Assembly (NCBI GenBank): GCA_003255025.1
Contig: QANY01002371.1
Location: forward strand, 1,674,001 to 1,738,000
Direction of reading: 5' to 3'
Source: Datisca glomerata
Taxonomy: Eukaryota > Streptophyta > Magnoliopsida > Cucurbitales > Datiscaceae
Length of the DNA: 64,000 bases
Numbering within the stretch: the first letter of the stretch is position 1; every line of letters starts with the position of its first letter. Positions 1 to 12,218 of this stretch are shown here, piece by piece. A model generated the notes under the pieces. That model saw only the letters and a program-made list of their open reading frames with translations, did not search any database and was not told where the DNA came from. The translations under genes and the position numbers were made by a program.

Positions 1-1634
1 TTTTGAGGTGTAATGGATGTGTTTGCTGGTCCAAAAAATGAGACACTTGGTTCATGTCTTATTTTTCTTGCCAGTGCCTTCCGATTCTTGTTTGAATTTC
101 CTCCATGTAGGCAACCCCAAATGGTATGTACTTCCTTTGTTGTTGGTGAGAGGGCGGCAGGAAGAGTGGTAGATTTTCTCAAACCTCCCGCTTCGCCAAG
201 CCGCTTAATTGCCACATATTATTTCAAATAACCCTTTTGAATTAGATCTTTAATTTCCTGCTTGAGATCATGACAATTAATTATAAGGTGTCCATGGTCT
301 TTATGGAATAGACAGTATTTGTTTTTATTCCTATGTTCGGGGTGGCCTCTCAGTTTCTCTGGCCATCGAAGTAGCCCTTTGTCACTTATGGAGACAAGCA
401 TTCGGTCGCGGGAAGAATCGAATGGCATTAAGTTGGTAAATCTGTCGATCCTCATTTGTTTAAATTTATCTTGGGAAACAAGTTTTGGGGTCTCCTGATC
501 TTTCCTCTTCTTGGGTTGTCAATTAAAATCCTTTATGTCTTCCTTAGATCCCTCCATTCCTATAATCTCTTCGCAGTTGGTTCGCTCCCCTCCATGGGCT
601 GATAAGAGCTCGGTTGCACTCATGCATTTCTAGGCTCTCTTCAGCAATTCTGCAGAGTTTGTAGGGAGATTCTTAGCTAATGGGCATGCAATCTATCATC
701 CTGCAGTCCCAAAAGAAGGGTTGTCAGGTTGATATCATCAATGTATCCATCGACTTTCACTGTTTCTGTGTTGAACCGGACAACATAATCTCGAAAATTC
801 TCATATTTTCTTTATCTGATGGTGAAAAGGTGGGTTGTAGGTTTCCTTTGATCCATTCCTCCTAGGAACTGATGTATAAATAACTTGTCGAGCTCAACAA
901 AGGATGAGATCGAGGCTGGCCTCAACTGTCTATACCACGCCCGTGCAGATGAGGTGTAAGTGATAGGAAATGATTTGCATATGATGACCATTGACTTTTC
1001 TTAAAGCTCCATCCACATCTTGAATGTTTCTAGATGCTCGGCCGGATCTTTAATCTCGTTATACGATGTAATGAAGGTTTTTGAATCACAGTGGCATCTC
1101 TGCTCTCATTATCTCCTCTATAAAAGGAGGTTCAGCTTGCTCCATGAGAGATTCGGCTAAAAAGGGGATTTGATTGTGAAATGCTTTCTGCATACTTCTG
1201 ATTTTAGCTATTAATCTCTCTAATTCGACTCCATATCCAACATCGCTATCCGTTTGTGCCTCTCTTTCTTGAGTAGTTTTTCCTGGATGTTTGGACAGCT
1301 CCGGTTGCCCCTCGGTACCTTCAGGATCAGACTCGTCATAGTTTTACAGTGGTAGGTTTGAGCTAGATGGTCCAAAGCTTCGACAAGTTCTCAAACTTGT
1401 TGTTCTAAAGCAACGAATTTATCTCACCGTGTCATTGTTGGTTTTTGCCGGGCATGCCTCTGACGGGGTTGAGGCAACTCGAGGTTGAGTGCTTCAGACT
1501 CTCGTACTGAACGTGAAGCAATGGTCTGGATCCTGCTGGATCTCGGACTTGAGATTCAGGGGTGCGGATGATGTGAAAACCAAAAATGAATTTGTTATAA
1601 TTAAAGCTACATCGTTCCCACGAACGATGCCAAA
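1..1634 (-). pseudogene. Ty3/gypsy gag remnant (element A), runs off left edge
   Basis: Decayed gag polyprotein of a Ty3/gypsy LTR retrotransposon, read right to left. Around 700-900 the three frames carry pieces of the retrotransposon gag core (ITYTSSARAWYRQL, then DYVVRFNTET, then LLGLQDD), broken by frameshifts and stops. At 219-455 an open stretch has the modified zinc-knuckle pattern YCLFHKDHGH...NCHDLK followed by IQKGYL, a spacing common in plant gypsy gag proteins. From 218 to 1 the reading continues into the usual gag C-terminal linker (EVHTIWG, then a basic stretch), so protease and pol would lie outside the window. In a live element Gag would form the cytoplasmic virus-like particle. 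This copy cannot make it. Clade is uncertain; the knuckle and primer-site style suggest a non-chromoviral Tat/Ogre-like group (inference). Confidence 0.8.
1612..1634 (-). other. Primer-binding-site-like sequence of element A
   Basis: Immediately internal to the LTR end the minus strand reads TTTGGCATCGTTCGTGGGAA, resembling the TGGCGCCGTCTGTGGGAA type of primer site seen in plant gypsy elements, with several substitutions. It fixes the LTR/internal boundary near 1635 and the minus orientation. The cognate tRNA is not assigned. Confidence 0.55.
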
Positions 1635-2876
1635 TGTTTTAAGGATATTTTGGATGAATAAATGATGAGGTGATGATTATACTATATAGAGAAATTAGTG
1701 AGATGTTTTAGCCAAAAGAGGAGGGAATCTTCATTTTTGGATTTTGTCCTTCATGACCTACAAAAGGGGGAAGGTAACTAGGTAACCAAGTAAGGGGATG
1801 GTTCCCTTACTGCCGCTCCGAAGATTAAATTAGAATATAAGGGAATTAATAAGTTAGAAGAGTAGTAAAAGGATGATTGCATACCTTTCACCTTGATGTC
1901 CCACCTATTTATAATGTGGGCTAGTTTGATTGATGCTTTGGAATTATTGTACAATACCTTTAATCCTCTAATAGCATCCCTTCTTTCTTTGCTCCACCAA
2001 TGGGGCATGAACTTGGGGTTCTTCCCGTCTCTCACCTCGGGTTATTGGCTCATGAAGGGTACGAGATGAGGGCTGATGCCATCGGTCAGTCCAACTCAAT
2101 TTTGTATTAAGACGTATCGACCTGGAGCTCTACCATTGGTCCCTTCACTTTAAACATTCTGTTGGAGTCAGACTAATTTGTACATGACTTCAAATATTAG
2201 GTACTCTGCTATTTGTGTTGGCTTCTCATTGGTTAAGATGTTATTAATGTGGCTGACGACGAACTGTCTCATCGGCGGCATTCACGCTCCAGCCAATCCC
2301 TAGTTGCCACTATAAGGTTAACTTAGTTTCATGTTTTATCCTTCTCTTCTTCTGTGACTTAGGCGTCAGTAGTGATACGCCTAAGATCTCTAATTTTTTT
2401 GAGACCTACTATCACAAAACTTTGCTAATGGGTCATTTTAGCTCCTGACTTGTTGTTTAGTTACTCCTTACTGAGATCTTTCCCCTTTACATTAGTGACA
2501 TATCTCAGATCTATCATAGATACTCGGGCTAAAGTGTAATTTTATTTTGGTGGGAGGGGCCTTGGTTCAATGATAGGGTCTTTTCCCTTAGTGACCTCGG
2601 TCTAAAATCGAGGTCTCCTTCCTTTAGGGACCTTGGCCTGACGCGGAGGTCTCCCTCCTTTAGAGACCTCGGCGTCGGGACCTCGGCTTGACGCTGAGGT
2701 GTTCCCTCATTTAGGGACCTCCGCTTGACGTCGATGTCTCCTTCCTTTAGGGACCTCGACCTGACACCGAGGTCTCCTTCCTTTAGGAATCTCTGCCTGA
2801 CGTTGAGGTCTCCTTCCTTTAGGGACCTCATCCTGATGGCGAGGTCTCCCTCCTTTTGGGACTAGTTCTCTTGACA
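1635..2876 (-). repeat. LTR of gypsy element A (5' LTR on minus strand)
   Basis: About 1242 bp running, on the minus strand, from TGTCAAGAGAAC to a terminal AAAACA beside the primer site, giving the TG...CA ends of an LTR. A TATA-like ATTATAAATAGG lies at 1904-1915 on the minus strand, leaving about 270 bp of R-U5. The outer part (U3) carries the 36-bp tandem repeats annotated separately. The second LTR lies beyond the left edge, so length cannot be confirmed by pairing. An 85-codon open frame over 1778-2035 has no recognisable domain and lies inside the LTR, so it is not called a gene. Confidence 0.55.
2577..2862 (-). repeat. 36-bp tandem repeats in U3 of LTR A
   Basis: Seven to eight imperfect tandem copies of about 36 bp. 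Each unit contains the inverted pair GACCTCG...CGAGGTC (for example 2752-2758 with 2768-2774) and a TCCTTCCTTTAGGGACC stretch. Because the period is a multiple of three, the minus strand stays open as 12-residue SLKEGDL-type repeats (2529-2831). That frame has no start context or domain and is best read as a by-product of the period, not a protein. The position upstream of the TATA-like box is where LTR enhancer repeats are often found. Confidence 0.75.
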
Positions 2877-3234
2877 TATGATAGCTGTGACTTATATTTT
2901 ACTTTAATAAATATGCCTTTTAAATCATTTCATTAGTATCAAGATTCAACAATTAGGTGTCCCTCCAAGAGTTTGGATCGGACTTTTCTTGAAATTATCT
3001 TATGTAAGAATTATGGTATATCACCTAGAGCTCTAGACTCCTTACAACTAGTCATTTTTTTGGCTAGAAGTCTAACTAATTCCCTTAGACTCATCACCCT
3101 TATACCACTAGAACCACATTGTGGCAGCTTGTAGGTTATAACAACATTTCTTAGGTAATTTAAATGTGCTCATAATATAGCAAGGTAATGTTTGAGCCAG
3201 TGATTTTAGCAAAACTTCTTTTCATGTCATATGA
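2877..3234. other. Unassigned stretch between LTR A and LTR B1
   Basis: AT-rich, no open frame of note. It occupies the place where the first third of the copia LTR should be but does not match the start of the second LTR (9485-9820), so LTR B1 is truncated or replaced here. Confidence 0.4.
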
Positions 3235-4453
3235 AAAGAGTAATGAGTCTGATTTTTGATAAATTACTATCAAATAAAAATCATGACTCATTACTATTAT
3301 TTTATGAGTGCTCTCAATATTGAGAGAGTTATGAGATCATATTTATAATTTAATTGTTTTGATCTATTAAGAATGAGACTCTATGAGTCAATATATTTCA
3401 TAGGTTGGATGATTGAGTTATTATATAGTGAGTCCATAGATTCTCAATAGTAGAATTCATAGACACTTTCAATTAAACGACATAATGCCTTTAAGTAATT
3501 CATTTATGTGGTCATAGTAAACTAAACGCTTAGTATCTCTTATGAAGTATTAGAGATTTGATAATTTTACTTCATATGTCAAGTATGAAAATTATCATAG
3601 CTGGCCAATAAAATGAATTTGAAACCTAATGATATCAAGATATGTATTAATCTTAGGTCGATAGTAATTAACCTAATTATACATGGTACTATATTATGGA
3701 GGGGCATTACATAATGAATAATAGGTCAAAGATAATTACGTCAGATAATATAAAATATACTTGGAGTTCAATTACGATTTTATAGTAGAGTTAATCGTAA
3801 TTAATAATTAATAAATTTGATTATAAGTTTAATTGATGTAGCTTATCAGTTATGTAACAAAGTGTATTTTTATTCTTATGGTCTCCTTACTAATCTCCAA
3901 TTTAGGTTACGCTGTGACATGACTTGTTTAATAAACAAGTGGCTCAATGTGAATACCCTATAGTCAACCAAGTAATCTAAAAATTAGCTTAGTCTTAATT
4001 CTAAAATATTAGAGATTAATTCAAATTAATTAATTAATTAAAAAATCATACGGTTGGGAATTATCCCAACCGTTGGTTTGGTGTCACGTAGGTTGCCAAC
4101 CCATGTGAAAAGATGGCTCTTAAGCCATTTTCATAACTATTGGCTTTGTGCCATGGGTTACATTAAATTGCAACCCATAGGCTATGGCTGTAAGAGAAAA
4201 GATTATATATAAAAAAACTGCTTCTCTTCTTAAGATTTTGAACCATAGTATTTTTATATTTTTAAGATTTGATTTTTTTCGAGCGCTCACTCGTTCGTGA
4301 TCTTGGTTGACGACCTGAGTAATAGCAAGGAAAACTATGAGGATTTGATTTTTGATTTTCACGTTTCAAAATACATTTTTTCTAATCCATAATTGAGTAT
4401 GTTGTTTCTCGAATTTGTTAAGATCCAGTATTCCTGCTGTGTTGATTGCTTCA
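3235..4453 (+). repeat. Left LTR of copia element B (5' truncated)
   Basis: From 3235 onward the sequence is a diverged direct copy of 9820-10842. Shared blocks include GAGTAATGAG, ATCATGACTCATT, TTGAGAGAGTTATGA, the phrase around ACGGTTGGGAATTATCCCAACCGT near 4050 (itself a palindrome), and GAGCGC...CTCGTTC near 4280. It ends in TTCA at 4453, two bases before a primer site. A TATATATAAA box is at 4204-4213. The first 300 or so bases present in the right LTR are missing. Confidence 0.75.
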
Positions 4454-4455
4454 AT

Positions 4456-4467
4456 TGATATCATAGC
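4456..4467 (+). other. Primer-binding site, initiator-Met tRNA type (copia B)
   Basis: TGATATCATAGC differs at two positions from TGGTATCAGAGC, the primer site complementary to plant initiator-methionine tRNA. It sits two bases after the LTR end, as expected for a plus-strand Ty1/copia element. Confidence 0.75.
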
Positions 4468-6499
4468 AAATGTTTTGAATTATTCGAGAAATACCTTGAG
4501 AAAAGGTTTTGAATTAACGTTGATTTTGATTGTTTTCGATATTCACTTGCATAATCATTTAGATTTTACGTGTAAATTTATGTTGGTTATGTAATTAGAA
4601 GGACAATCTATGAAGAGATTATTTTTTCCTTTATGATTCGTATAAATTTTTCATAGAATTATTGTAAACTTTCTTTAATAAAGTTAGGATTGTTATGATG
4701 TTATTATTCGTATCGAGTGGAGATTGAGATCGAAATGCTGCAAAAAGGGAATCGAAAAATGGATGAAAACTCGCGACCACATAAAAGGTGGCAGCTCGGA
4801 CAGACTTGGTATTTGGATCATAAATTTCAGATTCGATATTGGATTGAGTTCATTCAAAATCTTCTAGACATATAACTCAAATATCCACAGCTTTGTTTTT
4901 CATAAGAAGATTAAATTTTGAATTTTTCCTAGTCAAATTTGAGGATGAATTTGATGCGTTGAGGAGTGATGAGATTCTTTTAATTTTTATGGTTTGGTTC
5001 GTCAGAATGGAATGAATCTCGTGAGGCAATGGGTACAGTCGGTGGTGACCAGTAGTGAGATCAAGGGTTGAAACTAGCAATAGATGATTTCGTTGCCATA
5101 TCTAAGCCTATCTTAAAGATCGATTTTAGATTTTTAATTAAGATAGGGATAAAGTTATGTAAGACTAGTGTATATTTTAGATATTTATCTTTTATACCTT
5201 GTTATTTTATTTATTATGTTTTATACTCAGCATGCTTAGATAATTTTATTTTATGCATATCACTGTTGGATACCATGTGACTTTAGATTTCTATAAAGAT
5301 AAATATTTGTGATTGCATAATGAAGTTAAAATTAAACATAATCGATTAGGGTATAAAATGACTAACCCTAGAAGCATGTTCATTAGTTTTAGTTATATAT
5401 AATTTTTAATTTTAATAATCTCGCTAGATATTTAATTTACCGTTAATTAAATTGTGAGATTATTAGAATTTAGATAAAATTATATTAGCTTGAATATAAC
5501 ATTAATTGAGCTTTTTTGTTTAATCGGAGTAGGTTGCTAAATATTGGGTTCGCTAATAACCTAATATCACTTAGTAACCTATGATAATAAAAAACTCACG
5601 TCATTTAGAAAATCAAGTTGGAGCGAGATTCTTAATCGAAACTCGGTCTCCATTTTTGGATCATAGTAAGATGCTAGGGTACATTGTCTTGAATCTTAGA
5701 AGCTCCCTCAAAGAGGGTATCCAAATTATTAGATATTACAAATATTGTCTTCATAATGATCACCTTGATAAGTGAATAACTGATACGACATGCCTAAGTA
5801 GGAGTTGTCCACTTGTCCCTAGTCTGAGGATGAAATAATGGTATACACTTGACTCATTTTTGTAGTATCCTGCCTAAATAAATCTTCTTACTTACTTCAT
5901 GGGACTAAAGTTGAACGTTAGTTAATTGTTAAATATTAATATTAGATTAGTAGGATTACTATGTATTAATATCAGATTGGTAATTTATTGAATTGAACTA
6001 TCCTACCTAACTTTTAGATGTGGGTTCTACTTAAGCGTGCATATTTTTATGAGAGTTGGGATATCATTGCGTACATTGCATGTTAATCTTTTTATTTTCA
6101 TGGTATAATGTATGCTTTAATTAGAATGTGTATGTAATGATTGAGATTTTTATTATTATTCAGTAATTAAAATGTCTTCCATGAGCTCATTAGAATCTTT
6201 ATTGAAAATATACTTGACATTAATACATATTAACTATGACTTTAATTTGAATGTAAAGAAGAAGCAAGTACACTCCTAATTAACGCTGCTCTAGACCTTT
6301 TTAGAGTTCCACTCAGGAGAGTAAAATTAATATTTGCTATGTAGATAGATTGAATTTTAGCTCCATGTTACATAGTGCCATTTTATGACAAATATGTAAG
6401 ATGTATAATAAATTCATTCTCCATGGAAGCTGATCTAATTATTAATCTCCTGTAAGATGTATGAAGGGTAATATTAAACACTAAGATGACAAAGAAAAC

Positions 6500-9470
6500 T
6501 CTAGTTGATGACCATATCCTTATGGTTGTTTTTATTTAACTAAAAAGAGATTTCTATAGCTAAAATCGATGGGGAAACCCAGCTCGATATAGTCTTGGAT
6601 ATCTAGGTGGATTCCTTACATCAATTCATGATGAAACTATAGCACATGCAGAGATGTTTAATCAGGTTGAACTAAACTAAAAATTCCAGATAGGTAAGAG
6701 AATCTTGAAGACACAGTTTATGTTAAACGTGATCCAGTCGACTTCTTCTGTTGGACTTAAGCTTAGCCCAAATAAGATGATGAAGACAAAGATGTCTAAA
6801 TAGAGTTGACTCGAAGTAAAAAAAGAGAGAGAAATCTCTAATGGGAAGTGTAGTTATTGTGGGAAAATTAGATACAAGAAAACCAGCTTAAATGTTTACT
6901 TAACTATAAAAAGATGAAACATGTATTTCATTAAGAAGTGATCAGTAAATGATTCTACTGTCCTGATGTGTTGACTATGAAATCACTAATCACATTCACA
7001 ATTTTTTGTGAAGGTTCCAGGAGATTAGAAAGCTAAATGAGAAGGATTGTATGTTATTCTTTAGATAAAGGCATATGTACTAATTTTGGATAGTACATTT
7101 ATTTCTAAATTTTTGTTGTTGATATGGAGTAAAATAATGGTATACATTGTACATTATAGAAGAGATAAGTTTCTCAAGCCAACTATACGTCTCTAACATT
7201 GTCTAGGTCATATAATCTAAGTATGATTCAAAGACACTAAGAGGCACGCTTCATGGCCTTCAGATTTTTGAACTCTTACTGGAAAAGGAATATATTATTA
7301 ATAAGAATATGACCAAAGGTATTTTTTAGACATAAGGACAGATGCACATGGCATTAGTGTTGGAGTATATTGTTTGAGTAGATAAGTAAAAGTCCAGGTG
7401 AGGGGTGCCTATGGGTGTAAGGTCAATTTATTGACAGGCACTCTAGATCTGACTATGCCTCTCGATTTTGAAACTTTTGAGAAATCAAAGAGTTTAGAAA
7501 GAAAGTCGAGAAGACATTGGAGAGACAAACTAATTCTCTTCGATTTGATCGAAGAGATAATAACCTCTTAATGACATTCCCAGACTACATGATAAATATC
7601 AGGATTGTATCCTAGTTGGTTACATCTGCGTCACCCACAGAATGGGGTAACAATATGGAAATATGTTTTCTTTTAAATGAAGAGAACTATGTTTAGTTAT
7701 TTAATTGTCCTATTTTTTTAGGATTAGCTTTATAGATGATGTATTTTGAATCTAACATCAACTATTGTTGTACTTGAAACACCACAAGATTTATGGAATA
7801 TTCGAAAACCTAGTTTACGTAACCTTCATATATACGGATGTCTAGCATACGTGCTAAAAGAGAATAATGCCGAGCTAGATGGTAGATCAAAATGATATCT
7901 AACTGTAGGTTATGCAAAAAGGAATATGGGTTATTTGTTTCTATAGTACCAAGAATGGAAAATGTTTATAAGTATAAACATTTTATTTTTGAGAGAAAAC
8001 TATATTTCAAAAGGAATATCTAAACGCAAAACAAACTTAGAAGAATTTTCTAATAATGCATGTGCCACGCAATCCACTTAGTAATAGATGTATCTAGAAG
8101 TTAGTGATAATCCAATTAGTCAAGAGAATAAAAATGAAGTACTTCCTAGTATGACACAACCTTGTTGTAATGGGAGAGTTTCTTATTCATATGAGAAATA
8201 AATGATCCTAGGAGAGTCCAGTATGGTAATCCTGGCAGAATATGAGCTAGACCGAATTACTATGTCATAGTGGGAGGAGATCTCGACCAACTGTGAGATT
8301 TATGTTCAAGTGAGAGACTTTCGAGTCCATCTCATAGGAACATGACTCAGATCTTAGAAACTACATAGTGGTTGTAAATGGTGTAAAGTTAATCATTAGC
8401 TCCAAGCAATGAAATCTAAAAATGATTCCATTAACTCTAATGGTGTATGAAAGCTTGTAGAAGCCCTAAAGTATTGGGTGTCAAATATCTACAAGCGGAA
8501 GCGAGACATAGACGTAAGGTCAATACCTTCGAGGCTAGACTTAGTGCGAAATGGCATACTTAGAGTGATGATGCAAATCATTTTCATTAATAATCATGCT
8601 CATGTCTATAAAGATATTATATCAACTACAGCTTATCTCGTTTACGAGTTTTAGCAAATGGACATAAAGAACGCTATCTTGTATGGCGATCTTGAATTGA
8701 ATATCCTTATGTCTCAATTTTTGAATTTGTTACTAAAAGCCAGGAATTATGATATACATGATGCATTAGTTTAAGCATGCATTAAGGACTTAGAACATTA
8801 TATTGATCATGTAATCAAAGTTTTGATTTTGATCAAGGTCATAATGAGCCATGTCAGTACAAGCGCAAGGAAAGAAATATAATGATTTTCTTGGTGTTTT
8901 ATGTAGATGACATTTTTATCATTAGGAACGATGTAGAATCAAATGTCAACTATAAAGCCATTTTTGTCTGAATTTATGATATGAGAGAATTTGAAAAAGT
9001 GGTATTCTTTCTAGGAATTAATTTCTTTCAAGAGTTAAATATAGAATGATGTTCTTATTTTGAACTGCATAGATAATAACATGTTGTACATGTGTGGAGT
9101 GCAAGATTCCAAGAAAGGACTTGTTACCCTTTTAGGTTTGGAACCTATGTATTCTGTCAGTGTTTATGACAATTAACATGAAGACATATATATTTCACAA
9201 CAGGCTTAGTAGAAAATGTCAGTTAAATCCTGAAAGTTTTCACTGGATAACTGTAAAGCATATACTCAAGTATCTTAAGAGAACGAGAGATTATGTGTTT
9301 GTTTATCATGGTCAGAATCTCATACCAGTTGGGTATATAGATTCAAATTTTTAATTAGATTACTTCAACGGTAGAACCTAGCAAACCCGTTTACAAAGAC
9401 TTTAGCCACAAATATCCTTGGGTCACATGTAGAGAACATGAAGGTTAAGCTGGTTGTAGACATACTTTAG
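6500..9470 (+). pseudogene. Copia B gag-pol pseudogene
   Basis: Traces in order: a gag zinc knuckle at 6845-6900 (KCSYCGK, second half degraded); integrase core at 7480-7640 (SLRFDRRDNN, where family members have RSDRGGEY, then a PTEWGN remnant of the QNG block); post-core integrase at 7735-8090 with LWNIRKPSL and IYGCLAYV; reverse transcriptase from about 8640 (QMDIKNAILYGDLE) with an intact YVDD motif at 8900-8911; and the end of RT and RNase H at 9160-9470 (HWITVKHILKYLKRTRDYV, VGYIDSNF, then NPFTKTLATNILG). The polypurine-like run AGTGAGAGAT precedes the right LTR. At least ten stops or frame changes interrupt it, so no polyprotein is made. Protease was not found. Confidence 0.8.
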
Positions 9471-9484
9471 GATAAGTGAGAGAT

Positions 9485-10846
9485 TGTTTGGATTGTGCTC
9501 TAAAATCACTAGAATTCTATTATATGTATTGAGACATTTAATTCTAATTAATAATAAATATTTTATTTTTATATTATGCGTAATACATTCTTGTAAAATG
9601 TACACAAGCATACTAATACTTGGTTTATGAGTCCTATGGAGTTTAGCTCATTGAAATAATGTATTGAACCGAGAAATACTTAATTTCACAGTCTAGTAAA
9701 GCTGGATGCTTTAATAAGAAAAGACTATATGGATTAACTCTATTATGTAGAGTGATTTACCTTGTTTACTAGGTGAAGTATTCAGTTAATGTACTAGTGC
9801 ATTTGAAATGCAGTGAAATGAGTAATGAGAATGATTTTCGGTAAATTACTATCAAATGAAAATCATGACTCATTGCTATTATTTTATGAATGTTTTCAAT
9901 CTTGAGAGAGTTATGACATCATATATAATAATTTAGTTGTTTTGATATTTAAGAATGAGACTTTATTAGTCAATATTTTTGTAGGTTGAATAACTGAGTT
10001 ATTAGATAATGAGTCCATAGGTCTCAATAGTAGAATTCAGACACTTTTAATTAAGTGACATAGTATCTCTTAGGTAATTCATTTATGTAGTCACAGTAAA
10101 ATAAGTACTTAGAATCTTTGATAGAGTACTAGAGATTTGATAATTTTACTTGATGCGTCAAATATGAAAATTTTCATAGTTGATTGATAGAATGAATTCG
10201 AAACCTAAGAATACCAAGATATGTATAAATTTTAGGTCTATAGTAATTAACCTAATTGTACATGGTACTATATTATGTAGAAGCATTACATAATGAATAA
10301 TATGTCAAGGATAATTACGTCAAATAATATAAAATATACTTGAAATTCAATTACGATTTTATAGTGGAGTTAATCGTAATTAGTAATTAATAAATTTGAT
10401 TGTAGGTTTAATTGATAAAGTTTATTAATTATGTAGTCAAATATATTTTTATCTTTATAATCCCCTTACTAGCCTTGAATTTAGATTATATTGTGACGAA
10501 ACTTGTATAATAAGCAAGTGGCTCAACTTAGATACCCTATAGTCAACAAAGTCATCTAAAAACTAGTTCAGTCTTAATTCTAAAAGGTCAAAGATGAATT
10601 AAAATTAATCAATTTAATTTAATTAATTAATAAAAAACCATACGGTTGGGAATTATCCCAACCGTTGGTTTGGTTTCACATGGGATGGCAACCCATGTGA
10701 AAAGATGGCTCTTAAAAATATGGATATGCTATGGTCGAACATGGCTATGATCGAACAATTTTTCTTTTAAAAAGAAAGACATGAGTTAGATTTGGTTTGA
10801 TTTTATTTGAGCGCCTACTCGTTCATGATTTTGGTTTGACTTTTCA
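9485..10846 (+). repeat. Right LTR of copia element B (3' end lost)
   Basis: Begins TGTTTGGATTGTGCTCTAAAA directly after a purine-rich tract. The same opening is seen in LTR F at 26753. It follows LTR B1 block by block up to about 10842 (GAGCGCCTACTCGTTCATG, then TTTTGGTTTGAC) and then stops matching. The last 110 or so bases that LTR B1 carries are absent, and LINE sequence begins at about 10850. Confidence 0.75.
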
Positions 10847-10849
10847 ACA

Positions 10850-11806
10850 AATTTATTCTGAAAACCCATCTTAACTAATAATTCCTCCCCAAGAAAGCTC
10901 CAATTAACCCTATTGTATGCTTTAGACATATTGATCTTAATAACCACCACCTCTTATACATGTTTTTCTTCTATTTTAGATGATAGAAAATTTTCTAAGC
11001 TATAAATGTTGAATGTGTTTACCATTAACAAAAGTACCTTGAACAACAGAAATAATGTCCTAAAATATTCCTTAGTCAATTAGCAAGCATCTTAGAAATA
11101 ATCTTATACGAAAAATTACAAAGAGCAATAGACCTAAACTTGGCAGGACTTTCAGGCTGATCAATTTTGGAATAAGGATTATATTAGTCTCATTCATAGA
11201 TCTAGACATATAGAAGTTATTGGAAAAGTCTAGGACTGTATTCCAAACATCTAAACCAATAAGATCCCAATATTTTTTATAAAACAAATAAGGGAATCTA
11301 ACTGGATCAGGAGATTTGTTAGCTCCTAGTTAAAAAACATCACTCTTAACATTCTTAAAACTAATGCTAGCAATCATACCCACATGATCTTCATTTTGAA
11401 CTATAGTATTCACATGACTCAACCCCCAATCAAGATCAGAAGAAGGCTCTACCTTATAATTTTCACCAAAATAGGTTATAATAATCTCAATTACTTTATT
11501 TTCATCATTATGACGAACCCCATTATTATCCTTTAATCTAACAATACTGTTCACCATTCTTCTTCTAGGATAGATTTATGAAAGAATCTAGTATTTTTGT
11601 CCACGGCTTTCAACCAATTAACTCTATAGAAAAGTCCTTGTTTACAAAGCCTATTAAGTTTAGAAAAAATGTCAGATTTAAGGATCCTATCATCTTCCAA
11701 CTCATAATTAACAAAAGCATATCTTCTTTTAACTAGTTAATCCTCTGTTTGGGATTTGCTCTTAAAGTTCTATTGCAAGTTTTAATGTTAGATTTGCATC
11801 CCTTCA
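10850..11806 (-). pseudogene. LINE C, linker and N-terminal reverse transcriptase (downstream half)
   Basis: Part of a plant L1-type non-LTR retrotransposon ORF2, on the minus strand. Reading from 11806 downward: an endonuclease-to-RT linker with LNRLCKQGLFYRVNWLKAVDKN and TRFFH (near 11590-11650), then LKDNNGVRHNDENKVIEII (11460-11550), then the RT start with NETNIILIPK (11170) and MSKAYNRVNWSFLGEELL at about 10870-10930. The catalytic palm containing the FADD-type motif is missing because the sequence is cut at about 10850 against LTR B2. Several stops are present. It connects across complex D to 17496: both sides give one continuous LINE reading after removing one copy of the 17-bp duplication. 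Confidence 0.8.
11790..11806. repeat. Left copy of 17-bp duplication flanking gypsy complex D
   Basis: AGATTTGCATCCCTTCA lies directly against the LTR end. It matches 17496-17512 at 15 of 17 positions. Confidence 0.75.
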
Positions 11807-12218
11807 TGATATGAACCCCACCGATGATTTATGATGAAACCCGATAACAATGATGGTTCAAGAACCCCAAGAACGTGAAAGACAAGATTGTTGAGCCTTA
11901 ACCCGTTATCTAGCAAGATAAGAACTAAGACTACGAAGGATAGAAACGCCACACCAAGAAACCTAAGGATCACTCAAGAATCAAGGTGATAAGTTTGGTT
12001 GTTTGAACGCCACAAGACTAACTTGATAAAGTTCAAAGAGTTCTTTCAAGAACAAAGAGGACACACCTCATAATAACATAAACTTGTTTTCAATATTCAT
12101 ACCATCATTACAAATTTCGTGGGTACCATGTTTTATACTTGGAACAACCCTCCAAGAATAGGAAAAGCATATATTTTAGTTTTGAAACAACACCAACATT
12201 AAAGTAAATAAGTTCCCA
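11807..12218 (-). repeat. 3' LTR segment of gypsy D
   Basis: 412 bp matching 16649-17059 at about 95 percent. Minus-strand end is ...TTCATATCA, directly at the target duplication. The similarity to the other LTR extends only a few bases past 12218 (TTTTTAG), after which pol sequence begins. The U3 start of this LTR was probably removed by the same deletion that removed the pol C-terminus. Confidence 0.85.

Larger units (their letters stand above)
4454..9484 (+). mobile_element. Ty1/copia element B, internal region, decayed
   Basis: Internal region between the primer site and the right LTR. The domain order is that of Ty1/copia (gag, integrase, reverse transcriptase, RNase H), read on the plus strand. 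The first 1.8 kb (4470-6240) has only short open frames (5068-5280, 5581-5775) without recognisable motifs and may hold non-coding insertions or very decayed gag. Recognisable coding traces start near 6500. High stop and frameshift density and strong LTR divergence mark this as an old copy. Confidence 0.75.

Noticed and set aside
1778..2035. 85-codon minus frame as a gene
   Set aside because: It lies inside LTR A across its TATA-like box and has no recognisable domain.
2529..2831. 100-codon frame with SLKEGDL repeats as a repeat protein
   Set aside because: It is explained by a tandem repeat whose period is divisible by three inside an LTR; no start context, domain or conservation.
11788..11973. 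61-63 codon frames at 11788-11973 and 16624-16815 as a duplicated small gene
   Set aside because: They are the two LTR copies of gypsy D read in the same frame.
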